Shown: one piece after another, positions 34,395-47,370 of the stretch | How the letters are laid out: every line of letters begins with the position of its first letter | Numbering within the stretch: the stretch's first letter is position 1 | NCBI GenBank assembly: GCA_030789695.1 | Contig: CM061133.1 | Span: 97,359,128-97,423,127, forward strand | Direction: 5' to 3' | Source of the DNA: Scilla litardierei | Taxonomy: Eukaryota; Streptophyta; Magnoliopsida; Asparagales; Asparagaceae | DNA: 64,000 bases | Notes under the pieces: generated by a model | Databases searched by the model: none | Told to the model about the DNA's origin: nothing | The model's input: the letters and a program-made list of their open reading frames with translations, nothing else | Position numbers and translations under genes: made by a program

Positions 34395-37075
34395 GGTTTT
34401 AGTGGTGGCCCATGCAGGTCATGCAACTTCCAAGTTCAGAACAATTAGAACACTTTTCATTAGCCAAAAATATCCAGAATAGTTCGTACGTGAAATTATT
34501 CGAATATCTTGTCTCAGCACGATAGGAAACCGACACCCGGATGATAGGAATAGATAGACGCTTGTGCTCGTTAGTTAGACACCCGTGCCATGACTTGGTA
34601 TTATCATCTTAGGAGTCAACCTGTCGATTGATCATCCAGCTCTAACCTTATTAAACTTTCGAGTTTCGTTAATCATTCGCTTAGGTTTATCGAATCTAGG
34701 GCCCAACCGGACGTAGCGATCGTCGCCGTGCAAGTCAAGCCTGAGACGTCTGCAATGAGTAGATTACGAAGCGTGGAATATTCCAGACCTAGTGATAAGA
34801 TCTTGCCCTCGACCCTCAACGAACCCTCACATCGGCTTCCCTAACACAGTCTAGTTCTTTGACGAACCTTAGTGCTAAACCTTAGTCGACCCAATAATTA
34901 TTTCCCCCTGATTTTATTATTTTATAATCATTACACTTCCATGTTAATGATCGTAGAAAGCCACCGTAGCGTATTCACAGAGTTACTTCTTAGTCGTCCT
35001 TACGCTTCAATCGTCGAACCTGATTCTTGTCCTCGATTCACATAAACTCTTCATATCCGCCATTTTTTTAACCTTGAACCCCTCCTAAAAAGATATTTTC
35101 AATATTTCATTTATTGAATTCTTCGCTAAGTTTAAAATTCTTTCGAAAAAAAAACTTTTACTAGATTCTCTACACTTCAGTTGACTTGAACCCAATCTTG
35201 ATATGAAACTTTTCTGACGCCATTTTAATTACTATCTTATAACGATTTCCTGACATTCATCTCTCGCACTTCTATTTCGCATACCCTCGTGTAGCCACTC
35301 TATTTTTCTCATGTAAAGAACTTCCTTTTAAACTTTATTTCTATTTTTGCTAGTTCAAATATCATCTTCATTTCTTGCTAACATACTTTCAACACAGTCA
35401 CTTCTACATACTTTTAAAATATATATACCTTACTAAGTTAAATAGAACTCCAAAATCCTGTGTGTCAGTCTTATAATCATTGTCTTCAAATATTTTAAGA
35501 AAGAAACAAAAAAAAATTTCTCTTTACAAACCTATTTTCCATTTGCAAAACAAGCACTGCATCGCTAGGCCCATATTACTCTTCACTCATTATTGACTAA
35601 TCACATTTTACAATTTAATTTATACCATATGTTTGCTATTTTACGATGTTATTATTTTCACACACATCCTTATCTTCTTACCCTTGGTTCATAAATATTT
35701 TATGTCACCCAACCTGCTGACCTCTTACCCATGTCACATTCGAAACAGTCCATCACAAAAATAACTCGTTGCCTCATTCCTGCACCTTGCTTGGTTGTCG
35801 CATTAGAGCTTACCTTTCCTTATAACAACTTTAGTTTAAGTATAGTGGGACCATTAGCTTGATTATGGTGTTGTGGCGCATGTAAATAGATAGTGACTGT
35901 GGACCCGCGTATGCTAATCTCTATATACCACCCATGTATGACGTGTGCTTGTGTGTATATATGTCTGTGGTTGGTTATAGGCGTGTATATAAATATATAT
36001 TGTATGAACAAGTGTGTTTTATATATAGTAGAATTGTTATAATTACCCCTACGGGATGATATATGAGCATGTGTATACCCGGAAGTATGTATAGTCGTAT
36101 GTTTGTGAATACATATATGGACGCATGTAATAGTATACTAGCCCTATGTAAATTACCATGGTTGTGTATACCGGTGTGTGTATATTTCTACTATGTAGAT
36201 ACGAGCTAGGCGTGTATTAGTGTAAGTATGTATATGTATGTGAAATGAACGTACGTATGAGTATTTGAAAGTGTGTGATATATATTAGTAAGTATATACC
36301 TATGGATGTATATGGTTTCATTATAATGTATGAATGCCCGAGATGGAATGACCTTAGTGTTTAAGTCCACTCACCCATACGTTGGCCTATTTAAGGGATT
36401 CTGAGGACGGATTTGATCCTAGGGTGTGTAGATTGCTATGACCCAAGTACTAGGGGTAAAGTTTATATAAATCTGGGTATAGTATAAGGTATTACATGCA
36501 TGTATATATGTGTACTGTTATGTATTATAATGTGTATATAGTAGTATGCGGTATGTGAAAGTGATTGTACAATTGAAGTGTTAATTGAATAAGAATGATT
36601 GTATTTCTTATTAGTGATATGTTTATGTGACATGTAGTATTATATCATTAAAGATTGTGAGTGTATGAGATATATGGTAATATATTGTGTATTAATAATG
36701 ATGTGAGTGTGCGAGGTGTTGGCATACTTACACAGCTAGTAAATTGATGTGGTTGTGTAGTAATCATCATTATTCGTCGAGTATAATATTGGTTGGATTA
36801 TATTGGTAGGATGATGTTAACCATGTTGTATAAATACGTAATTGATAACATGTGTATGTGTATAGTTACTACTAGTAGCATTGGCGTTGATTTGTATTAT
36901 CGGTGGTAATACTTTTGGTGTTGATGTTAATATTAGAAATACTATTTGGATATGGCATGATGGTTATTTATCGTGTGTATACATTAGAAGGGAGATACGA
37001 GCGTTACCCTGATATTTTCCCCGTGTCTTAGCCGATAAGATTCCGAGGGCGGAATCGTCTTTAAGGTGGGTAGGA
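34395..37075 (+). other. Internal region 2 of the tandem array
   Basis: 2681 bp, nearly identical to 28280-30958, with the same PBS-like start and purine tract end. Non-coding. Confidence 0.88.
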
Positions 37076-40000
37076 TGTAACGACCAGTTTTGCCGTCTCT
37101 ATTATCTGTTTTCATCTAGTGTATTATCTTTCCCGTATCCGTAGTCAGACGTTACGTATCCGTAGTTAGGCGTGACTATCCCCGTGCACGTGCCTGCTTT
37201 TTCACGTTAATTATTTCTATTATTATTATTCTATGATGCCTAGTTAATTTCTTATTATTATTATTATTATTGTTATTAATATTATTATTGAGTATCTCTT
37301 GTTAAATAATGATAAACTTTCAGAATTTGAATTCGAATTTCAAATCTTTTTAGTCAATGAAACTTCCCATTTAAATCCTATTTAAACCTATTATTAAATT
37401 GACTTAATTAGCTCTAATTGCCTTGATTAAACCTAATAAATCCTATAAAACCATTTCAAATCCTTTCCTAAATAAACCATAGACACGTTTCTAACCCTAC
37501 ACCCGGATCCACACTCACGCACACAGCTAGGTACATGAGTATGAGACTAAACAATAGAGAAAAAGAATATACTTAACTAAACCTAGACCTAGGCTCACAT
37601 GTTCTCTTCCCTACCCTACAACTTCTTACTGCAAACTAAGCCTAGAGTTCACGTACAGCTTTTTCTAACACACACACTTTTCAACCTCCTATAACTATAA
37701 ATATTAAACCTAGCTAGACCTAGGGCTAGTCCCATGCTGTACGATTTAAACCCCCCTCACACAAAAGCTAACCGATATAACATAAACCCTATAGGGACTA
37801 AAGACCCCTTCACGTGCCAAACCTAACCCCTAGATATCAACATTATATAACCCTAGGCCTTCAACTTCCTTATATTATATTAGACCCTACTACCAAAACA
37901 CAGCAAGCCTATATGAACCCTAGTTCTTTTTCTAACCTAGGCAGCCGCCCCCTTGTTTTCATCTCCTCCACACGACAACCAATGCAGCCGCCCAGTTCCT
38001 TCATCTCCACGCCATGAACGCGGAGCACGGCCTCCCTCCCGATCTTTCCTCCTCCTCTCAGCACAGCCGGTGGCCACCCCATCTCCTCCGTTCACCTCCC
38101 ACGCCGCAACTCCGCCCTCAACTCCGCGCCCGCGAGCAACCCTCGCCCAGTCCCCCTCCGTGCGAACTCCTCCCTTACGGCCTCCCCCACACGCCAGAGC
38201 CCCTCCACCTCTCGCATCGGCCATCTCCTGCTTCCAACGCCACTCAGGCCGAGCCTCACATCCGCCCAGTTCTCCATCGCCGCAACTCCTCCCATGTCCG
38301 AACAACTCGCGAGACAACCCAACAGGCCCGAGCCCCGACTTCATCTCCTCCACGTGCAACACACGCAAACGCCTTCCCCTCGCCCTGTCGTGCGGCCGTC
38401 TTCTCCTCCAGCCATCAACAAACCGCCTGCTCTTCCACCCTCTTCACGCCACAACAACCCATGCCCAGCAACACCGGAGGCCTCCTCCTCGCAGCACACA
38501 CGACGACCTCTCCTCCGTCCACCCCGCTGGCGTTCTCCCCGCTCCTCCATCAACGTCTAACGACAGAGGATATAAGCTCAAAGAGGTTGGTTTATATGTT
38601 GTTAGTAGCTACTTTAGTTAGGGTTGTACTTTAGTTAGAGTTATGTTTATTATAACTGTTAAATTAGTTAGTGATAAGTTGTTGATAATTAGCTTATAAA
38701 TGTAAACATGATCCTATGGTTAACTATTGGTTTACAGTCTTGCTAGTATTGTTAGTGATAGTTTTGGTTTGAAACTATGTTTCTCCTACCATTGTGTCAG
38801 TACTTGCATTGGTTTTTCTAATACTCATTTCATCATGGTTAAGGATTGGTTGTTAGGGTATCTTTTTATAATGAACAGCGATTCCTTAAATCATAGGAGA
38901 ACTACAATTTCTTTTTAGTTATTGAACCGGACTTCAGAAACAAGAAGTGTTATTTTCTTTCATTACTATTTCCTATAGGTATATAAATGCATGTTAAGAT
39001 ATCACAATGTTTTACTCCCAGCAACTATTTTCCTATCAAATTAGATTCACAACCTAACCACTAAATTAGGCTTCTGATAATACATATAGGAAACTAGAGT
39101 AACAGGTTATTGAAACATGTAATTTTAGTTATTAGTATTGATATGTTAATTTGTGTAATAAGTTATTTTCAATCAATCTAATATCGGAATCTGATGGCCC
39201 AGAAAACGTCGGCGCCTTCCGTACGGACCCGTCGACAGCAAGAACGTCAAAAACAGGCAAGTATATAATTTGTTATGATTTTTAGAAGTTCGGCACGTTT
39301 GCGCCGCCTTCATGTTTTGCTGTGTAACTCAAATTTAGATGCGTAATGACGTACAAAACTGACACCATAACGACTAGGACGAAAATTGGGATCCAACGGT
39401 ATATCATACGATATATCCCCAATTTAAACAACTAGAGAAAGAAATTGATTCTGTAGCAAATTGAACGAAAAGGACGAAATCGTCATTATTGGAAATTACG
39501 GAACCGGTCGTTCGACCCGCTTCCGCTTTGCAGAATTGTCACCATAAAACACTAATTTTGATAACAATGAAATTCAGTGAGTCTTGACATGTTTAACAGT
39601 TTGGACATCGTGAAATCGTGCGCCTCGAAGGCGAAATCGTGAATTCGTGATGTCGTGTGATTCGACTAGGCCGGCTCGTGTTCCGGCAAAACTTTTGGGT
39701 GGGGTTAGGGTTGAGCGGCCACTGGGCGTATGAAAGGTACTCTCCTCAAGAACACCACCCGACGCGGTGGATTAGTGTCAATCACGGTAAGCCCCCGTGA
39801 GAGGAACGACCTTCTCATCACGACCTAAAGGCGAGAACCCTAGATTAGATGTGAATTTTTGACATGGTCATTGTAACGCTAACTTAGTCATCGCGAATAT
39901 TGAAATGCTAACAAACTCTGAGAATCTAACTTTAAACTTGCCATCGACTAGAACTGCATGCTAGGATTGTTTCTTTCTGCTATGTAATTGTTAAATGTTA

Positions 40001-40512
40001 ATTGCTGCAGTCGTTTCCTTTAAATTTAATGATGCTTCTAAATTTCATATACTTGTTATATACTTCGCCTTGGGATGCTAACTCTTTCTTGCAGACCCCT
40101 AGCTGACATACATTCATGTTTGTGGATGTATGTCAGGTTCAGAGCTTGAGTACCACCTGACTTGGAGAGCCAGAGTTGTCGAAGACGTCGAGATGTTTTC
40201 TGCAGAAGACTAGAGTCTCTTTTCCGTCATTGCTTTGAGTTTTAGTTTAGTTCCTTGTAGTAGGATTAGTGTTTGGTTGTAGTTTCTTTTGGCCATGCTG
40301 AGGCCCTGTTGTTTTATTTTCTGTACGAACAATTCTGGAAGTGCCCATTTAATTTAATGAAATGCTTTCTGGTTGTTCTGATACGCAAATGCAAGGACCC
40401 TTTTCTGTGTTTTTATCACAGACGCTTATTGAACTCGAGCTTCACCGCTCCAGTTCAAGCGGGCCTTGTGACGTTCTCGCTTCCGGTGTCTTTTGGGAAG
40501 CGGGGCGTTACA
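37076..40512 (+). repeat. LTR 3 of the tandem array
   Basis: 3437 bp, ending CGTTACA against the CAACC duplication. Stem-loop at 40103-40136. The penultimate repeat arm reads TTGTGACG instead of GTGTAACG, so the terminal stem has one mismatch in this copy. Confidence 0.93.
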
Positions 40513-40517
40513 CAACC

Positions 40518-40728
40518 TCACCTCTTCAAAATGAGGATCTCTTATAAGAGAATTTCCAACAACTTACAACCAAGTACAAGTACTCACCCCCCCCCACCCA
40601 CACACCCACACTTCTGTGGATTTACACTTGTTCTTTTGTAGATGAGTTTACAACCTCTCATATATCCAATGAGTTGAAACTTTTTTGTATATTGTATGGC
40701 TAATGAAAACTTCTTAAGATCTCAAAAT
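40518..40728. other. Pre-insertion flank, right of the LTR array
   Basis: Continuation of 24591-24837 once the array is removed. It contains a C/CA-rich simple stretch (about 40566-40612). No gene. Confidence 0.45.
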
Positions 40729-41463
40729 TGTTGAGATATTGAGTCTCACCCCCCCATGTGGTTTTGATGATGAAAAACAATTAGTGCATCTAACATCTTT
40801 TTGATTCTGGAGCTTAAGAAAATCAATTATAGCACTCAAGGGATTAGATGATGAGAAAACAAGGTCATGAACCAAATTGGAGCAATACATGAGATTGAAG
40901 AATGAAGATACATCACATTGGACTTCATTGTAATATTTTTATTTGATGTAGTTTTATTTATTTTGTCTTAACATGTTAAAGCCTTGTTAGAAGCTCACAC
41001 ACACATAGGATCACTTTAAAATGATTTAAAAATATTTTAAAATGTTTTAAAAGCTTTTTAACTCAATATCATATGTGTCAGACCTCGTAGCCGACTAGTC
41101 CTAACATAGGAGTTGACTACATTTCTGGGTGTTTCTCTGCACCCAAAAGTAGTTGACTACAGTGGTCTGGATAGTCGACTACTCTTAACATTGTAGTCGA
41201 CTACTGTACTATTCACAGCTCAGGAAATACAGTTCCATATTTTTCGCAAAGCTGTCGAAAGAGTCGTTGGAAGGGTGTTTCTGTGATGAATTTACAACGG
41301 GGTTTTCACCCCTATTAAGCTGCATTTCTGGGGCTTTTATGCACTAATTAATGAGCAAAAATTGAGGTTTAGACGCATTTATTAAGTTCTTTCAAAAGCC
41401 CTAAAAATATCTTTTGGCCTATGTTTTGATATTTTCTTAAATCGCTTTGGCCAAATTTCTGAA
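40729..41463 (+). repeat. Probable LTR fragment with TAGTCGACTA motifs
   Basis: Starts TGTTGAGATATTGAG, resembling the minus-strand start of the solo LTR at 51179-52992 (TGTTGAGTATTGG, then TTTTGATGATGA). A cluster of GTCGAC-type motifs lies at 41086-41213, with perfect TAGTCGACTA at 41172-41181 and GTAGTCGACTAC at 41193-41204. It is cut by the CACTA-like sequence at 41464; no 3' end is seen. Confidence 0.5.
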
Positions 41464-41527
41464 CACTACAAAAAACATGACAATTTTTAGCGGTTATTTT
41501 AGCAGTAGTTCATAAAACCGTCACAAC
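41464..41527 (+). mobile_element. CACTA-type transposon left end (continues 55742-56290)
   Basis: Opens CACTACAAAAAACATGACA, the terminus typical of En/Spm (CACTA) transposons, followed by the first AGCGGT unit of a subterminal repeat. It is interrupted after ACAAC by the copia element at 41528. No transposase was seen. Confidence 0.6.
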
Positions 41528-43353
41528 TGTTGGATTCAATGATCGATGACTTCGTGTTTGATGATAACAAACGTGTGTGAACGTTTTGATGTGTGGCCTA
41601 AGTGTTTCAGGAGTGGCAAGCTCGTAAATACTCAAATGTGGACTTGGTCAAAGTGATGAAAAAAATTGCAATTCATTTGTAAAGTGGACTTGGTCAAAAG
41701 ATGGAGAGATAAGGAGGAGATCCCATTCAAATCATCTAGTGATTAATCCAAATCAATTTGTGATTATTTCAAATCCAACTCAAAGTCCATATTCATATCA
41801 AATCCCACAAATACATGTTTCAAATCCAATTCAAATCTCATATCCCTTTCAAATCCCTACAATCAAGGGATTGCTGTTGAGCCAAACTCTTCCCCACGTT
41901 TCCCTACTTAAACTCCTATCAACATTAAGCAAAAGAGATGATGCAGCCAAAAGTAAAAACAAAAAATAAAACATAGTCTCCAATACCAATTGCCGCAAGT
42001 CCTCTCGTCTCCAACAAAAAAGGGGCAAATCAGCTTTCCTCTTAAAAAGACAATGCACACAAGCCCTCATCTCCAAAGAAATCGCAACCATCTCCGACTT
42101 CATCATCTTCGCAAGGGCGCAATGTCTCTGACTTCATCATCTTCACAAGGGCACAACCTTTCCGACTCCATCATCTTCCCAAGGGCGCAACTGTCACCGA
42201 GTTCATCGATAAGCTTCCTTGACCTTCCTCCCCGATGTCATCGTTGAGTGTTTGCTGACGTTCATCTTCGTGCCCGCCGAAGTCCTCTAGGACTCCTGTC
42301 GTCAATCGTCGTGGTGCAAAGATCTTGCTGCCGTCTTCAACATCCTTTCGTCTTCTCCAACATCAAGGAAGAAAGTGCACTTGTTTCCACTGAGATCCAT
42401 CTAGCTTGCCTTCGAGACCACCCATGCTGCCGGGGAGAGTACCGCCTTGAAGATCCATCGACTTTTTGTCGAACTCTTGCTGTCATTCAAGGAAGTCGCC
42501 ACTATTCGTTGATGGCTACATTCACGATCAACTTGCCATCGTGTGTTCGTGCTCGTTGCCGTGAAGGCCATCACACTCCTGCCATCTTTTCGCCTCCACA
42601 ATGTGACCTGTGCAACATCTCCTCCACACCGTCGACAAGACCTCTCGCTGCCAAGATCATCCATTACCGAAGTCTCTTCTCACTGCCGTGAACGTGAACG
42701 AATGCTTTGCTGACGTGGGAACAACTGCATGCAAAAGTATTTTTTTGTTGCTGCATGCACATCCCGATTTGATCTAAGTTGCACTTGAATTACTATACGC
42801 ACAGACCAGATTGATCTTCAAGCTCGTGGAGTCACAGATTGATACCCAGATATCAGATCGAGACTACATATGCGTAAGATCTGACCTAACGACGTGCTGA
42901 TTGACAGAGACTGCAACACAAACATAAACTAAGCGTTTCTAAACTCTTTATCACTTTATATTTGTGTACTTTGTGTGTTGATCTTTATAGTATACTTAAA
43001 CATTCGTTTTTGGAGACTTGACTAGTTGGGGCTAGTCAAGAGAGAGCATTTACTAGATTTGTAGTGTTTGGAACTTTGGTGAGTGCGGTACTGAACTTGG
43101 TGAGCGTAGAGTTCGGGCTCGTAGCTCTTTATAGTTGTACCCTTGATACTATTGAATCTAGTAATTGCTTTAGGGCTAGAGTATGTCGTTGGAACGATCG
43201 AACCAGGGTAAATCTCTCGTGCACTCTGTGATTGTCTTATTTGCACTTACTTTACTCTGTGGCTGATTGATTGTGCTGAATATTTCATGTGTTATCTCAA
43301 AGATTTTTTATTAGCCTATTCAACCCCCTCCTGGCTTAGATCCAGATCCAACA
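41528..43353 (+). repeat. 5' LTR of gag-only copia element 2
   Basis: 1826 bp. It includes three tandem 38-bp units (TCCGACTTCATCATCTTC, then GCAAGGGCGCAA) at about 42091-42190 and a C-rich block with an incidental 147-codon frame (42248-42691) that the other LTR breaks. Confidence 0.9.
42091..42190. repeat. 38 bp tandem repeat in LTR (second copy about 54480-54580)
   Basis: Three units of about 38 bp in each LTR. The same number in both LTRs means it predates the insertion. No palindromic structure is evident. Confidence 0.75.
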
Positions 43354-43355
43354 AG

Positions 43356-43370
43356 TGGTATCTGAGTAGG
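43356..43370 (+). promoter_or_regulatory. Primer-binding site, mutated tRNA-Met type
   Basis: TGGTATCTGAGTAGG. It differs from the element 1 site at two positions, in keeping with an older insertion. Confidence 0.82.
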
Positions 43371-43394
43371 TTAGAGAATCTAGACTAGAGAACC

Positions 43395-44093
43395 ATGAAT
43401 ATTTCTGATTCTGCCTTTACTGAAGGTCAGTCCATCACCCGACCCCCTAAGTTTAACGGCATAGACTTTGCTTATTGAAAAGCGAGGATGAAAATCTATT
43501 TAGTGTTTGTTGATTATGATGTGTGGAATATAGTAGAAAAAGGATATAAACCTTCCATTATTAAAATTGAAGACATTGAAATCTTAAAACCTGAAGATAA
43601 ATGGGATGATGCCGATAGGGGACGATACTCATTGAATGGTAGAGCTATGAATGCAATTATCTGATCTTTGGCTAAAGCTGAATTTAATCGTATCTCACAA
43701 TGTTTAACTGCGCAGGAAATTTGGCACACGCTGGAAGTGACACGCGAGGGAACGTCGCAGGTAAAGGAGTCCAGACTAGCATTGCTGAGCACTGAATATG
43801 AAAGCTTCGGCATGCTTCATACAGAGTCCATCAAGGAGATGTTTGCAAGGTTCACAGACATCGTCTACAATTCCAATTCTCTTGGAAATCCATACTCAAG
43901 TTTGGAGCAAGTAAGTAAGATCTTGAGGGCAGGGCACTGCTAAGCTCATTTTGTCCCAAAGACACGGCTATTCAGGAAGCCAATGATCTTGCAAAACAGA
44001 GAGTGCAAGACCTGATAGGAAACCTGATGTCCCATGAGCTTGAAATAAAGAGCATCGAATCAAGAGAGAAATCAGAGGACAAGACTCCCAAGG
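43395..44093 (+). pseudogene. Copia gag, N-terminal part, of element 2
   Basis: Starts MNISDSAFTEGQSITRPP and parallels element 1 gag residue by residue (CLTAQEIWHTLEVT, GTSQVKESRL, DIVYNSNSLGNPY). In-frame TGA stops replace a Trp (after IDFAY) and a residue before SLAKAEFN, and a frameshift lies near 43930 (ILRAGHC, stop). The gag frame runs to KTPKE at about 44093, where the AAATA target site and the nested solo LTR begin; it resumes at 49624. Confidence 0.85.
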
Positions 44094-45839
44094 AAATATG
44101 TCACGCCCCGCTTCCCTAAAATGGAGGCGAGACGTGAAGAGGTCCGCACGAGAGTGGAGCTGTGAAGCCCCAAACCCGATAAGCGTCAATAAAACATAAG
44201 CAGGTCCCTGTAACCACAATGGAATAACAATAATAACACAAGGAGAGACTGAAATAAAATCTCATATCTCATAAATTGTCCAACATGAAAATAAGTCCAA
44301 CATCCAGAAAAGCCACCAGGCTAAAAGGAAGAGTCTAAAGGCCCAGAACAAGGCCAACAAAAGTAACGACATAACAAAGTATAGGTGCCACGCACTGACA
44401 ACAAAACAGCAGTCTAAACAAAAGGAAAACACAACGAAGACACTAGGACTGGTCCCCAGTGTCCACGTACTCCCCGTCAAACACAAGCTCGGGCTCGGCG
44501 TCAGCAAACACCTCGTCCTCAACAAGGTACTCAGGCTCAGGATCTAACATGTGTCACCCAAAAGAGTAAAGGGGCACATGTCAGCAAGTCTAAAAGACTT
44601 GGGCAAGGAAACTGAAAGTAAGGCAACTAGCAACCTAGCAGTTTTAGTATGCATGACTTGGCAGTTATAACATGAGTGCACAAACAAGACATGGCAAGAC
44701 AATTTGTACAAGAGAACAATTATCGGGACAAGACAAGAGTAGCCAAGCTACTAACAATCTCAATCAATTCACTATTCACGTTTCACTGTTGTTTGTAGAT
44801 GTTTACGCCTTACAGCTGAATGGTTTCACATTCACGCTGATTGGCCGCTTAACAACTACCCCAAACCCAGAGTTTACGCCTTACCACTGCAGTTGCTGAT
44901 CGGGCAGACTCCCAGTTGATTGGCCGCTTAACTCTTACCCCCAATACCCACATGTAATCGAGCCAGGGTCCCCGCACATGAGCTCAGTAAATGAGCCGGG
45001 GTTGCCCCGCACAGGAGCTCGCATTCTATATCACGATTCATAAACAATTGGCGTAGGGGTGCACCTAGCCGGAAACAAGCAATTCGGGCATTGGCTATCA
45101 ACCAACACATGGCCCGCTTCTGGAACACGAGCCAGGAACACAAGTGTAACAGCCTGTTTCTATCGTACCTTCTTCGTGCACGTGCTTTTGATCGTGCACG
45201 TGTTTATTTTAGACTTTATTTGTTTTTGAACGTTTTTGTGTGATATGTCGTCGTGATCGTCTCTGGAAGTATTAGATAGTGGAATAACTTTGTAACAACA
45301 TATCTCGAGTCGTTCTTCAGCGACGCTATCTTAATTGACGTGACGTCGCGACTTTCTGTTTTGATGCGAGACGTTACGAATTTTAGTTTCGTCTCTCTAC
45401 ATCGAAATTTAGATCCGTCTTCTCCACTATCTTTCTTTAGTCACCTAGAACACCCCATAATTATTTTATAATTGTTGGACTTAATTTGACCTATTTTCTA
45501 TTTTTTTGAAAGCTTTAAATAATTTTAAAACCTATTTTTATAAAAGTTTTAATTACAATAAAATTACTATATTATAATAACGTATTAAAGAATTTTCTGG
45601 CAAAGTTTCAGAATTTTTGGCCGCACCCATCTTGCGTGAGGGAGAGGAGAGCAATTTTAAATTATATTAATTATTTTAATTATTTTAATTACGATTTTCT
45701 TAACCCAAAACCCTAACCCTAACTCTTTTATATTTAAACAAACCCTAGGCTAGGTTATTTTCGCAGCCACACAAACCCTAGCCGTCAAAAACCCCTCCCG
45801 ACGTTCGTCGCAACATTGCGACGATCGCAACGTGCACGA

Positions 45840-46260
45840 CCGACGGCCACCCCCGCAATTCCCAGCGCACGACCGGAGAAAGCCCCCGCATTGCCGCTTG
45901 CAGCGCCCGCTGCATCGCCTCCCCCGCAGTCGCCCGCTCCGACCGAGAGCACCGCTCGGTCAGACCGAGCGCCCGCTCCGCACGGCCGCTTGGCCCGCTC
46001 CGCTGCACCCCGCTAGCGCTTGACCGAAGCAGCTCCCCGCTCCGACCGAGAGGCCGCCCCGCACCTGCTCTCCGCACCGCCTCGTTGCAAGTTGCAACGT
46101 TGCAACTTGGCCCGCCCGCTGTGACCGATGGGATCTGTCGGTCAGACCGACGGTTCTCCTCGCACCCCCGCTGCAATCGACCCCGCTGCGCTGCATCAGC
46201 GTCCGACCGAGAGCTCCACTCGGTCTGACCGAGGGAACTCTCCGCACCGACGGTGTCCGA
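45840..46260. repeat. CGGTC/GACCG palindrome cluster in the inner solo LTR
   Basis: Perfect or near-perfect units include GCTCGGTCAGACCGAGC (45954-45970), GTCGGTCAGACCGAC (46137-46151) and CTCGGTCTGACCGAG (46219-46233), plus single half-sites GACCGAGAG and a GTTGCAAC/GTTGCAAC pair near 46084-46108. Here the cluster lies downstream of the TATA-like box rather than upstream. Confidence 0.78.
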
Positions 46261-47140
46261 CCGACCAAACTTCGTCGCAAGTTGGTTTCTCCCACACCAA
46301 CTCCTGTGGTGGGCCCCCCAAGTGCTCCTGAGGTGTTGTGGGCCCCCTTGGACCCCTAGCACTGCTGTGGGCCCCACTTGGACGTGCCACTTCGCGGATT
46401 TGCCGTCGACGACGTTGCGACACGTCGTAGGCCTTCGTCGCAAGTTCGAACCTTTGGAGAGACGTGCGAGGACCAGATTTGAAGCTGAGGAGTTCTCCGA
46501 TCAGACCCGACATCCAATCTACAGCAAACTCCGGTTCAGGTTGGTTCCCCGAAACTCGTAGAAACCCCCACAATAGCTGACTGAACCCTAAACTAAAAAC
46601 CGTCAACTTGAACTAAATTTACTTTCCAGCTCCTGTAAAACGTTGTACGAACATAGAAAATCGACGAACGGACTAATTTGACTGTGCACATAGGATAGAT
46701 CGTCGATTAGGCTGATACATCAAAAAGTGACTTTTGACGAATAGGATAGTCCCGAAAACCTAGAAACGAACCCTAATAGGATTTGATGAATTTGAGACCT
46801 GACATCGTCGCCGTGGCGATATTTCAGACGGACTTCTGCGGACGAGACGCTTGGACGAGACGCTTCGAGAGGACGACGCACTCGCCGTTTCAGGCAAGTG
46901 TACCCACTTGCGTTTTTGACCGTGTTTTGGTCTTAGTTTGCTAGAACTGTTAGACTGTGAATGTATAGAACCGGACGTGAAATGATAGCGTCTGGGACGA
47001 CTCCTGACGGCTCAGACTTGACGACGAAGTCTGAGCCTGACAACAACAACTTTTTCATGCTGTAGGGCTATCATGTGTGTGCGTGTGTGTGGACACCCTA
47101 GAATAACCCTTCCTGTCGTGTCACGTCACGTCCCGTCTTG

Positions 47141-47370
47141 CACAGCCCGCTGGGCAATAGGGCACTCGCCGAGTGATCCCTTGTACTGATTCACAGCCTG
47201 CGGGCAATAGGGCACTCTCCAAGTTGAGAGGGTGATCCCTTGTACTGATACACAGCCCGAGGGCAATAGGGCACTCTCCAAGTGGAGAGAGTGATCCCTT
47301 GTACTGATTCTCAGCCTGCGGGCAATAGGGCACTCGCCAAGCTAGAGCGAGTGATCCCTTGTACTGGTGT
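47141..47370. repeat. Four-copy 51-59 bp tandem repeat with hairpin cores
   Basis: Units start at about 47141, 47192, 47251 and 47310 (CACAGCC-GGGCAATAGGGCACTC...GTGATCCCTTGTACTG). Each has a stem around CACTC. Unit 3 pairs CACTCTC with GAGAGTG; unit 4 pairs CACTCGC with GCGAGTG, a compensated base-pair change. Confidence 0.85.

Larger units (their letters stand above)
24838..40512 (+). mobile_element. Tandem LTR-internal-LTR-internal-LTR array of a non-coding gypsy derivative
   Basis: Three LTRs (24838-28279, 30959-34394, 37076-40512) alternate with two internal regions (28280-30958, 34395-37075), a unit of about 6117-6121 bp. The whole block is bounded by one duplication, CAACC (24833-24837 and 40513-40517), so it arose from one insertion and then duplicated in place. 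LTRs start TGTAACGACC and end GGGCGTTACA. The internal region has no gag or pol and ends with a chromovirus-like motif (GATTCCGAGGGCGGAATC) and purine tract. Very long LTRs plus a non-coding interior fit a LARD (large retrotransposon derivative); Tekay/Del-type gypsy ancestry is inferred from the termini. Confidence 0.93.

Noticed and set aside
42248..42691. A 147-codon frame in the copia LTR
   Set aside because: The homologous part of the 3' LTR (about 54600-55080) breaks the frame, and no domain is visible.
45702..45723. Telomere-like CCCTAACCCTAA run
   Set aside because: Only two to three units, inside an LTR next to a TATA-like box; better seen as a telo-box or chance.
45778..46443. A 221-codon minus-strand Arg/Gly-rich frame
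   Set aside because: It lies in a very GC-rich palindromic block of a solo LTR, with several overlapping frames on both strands and no recognisable domain.
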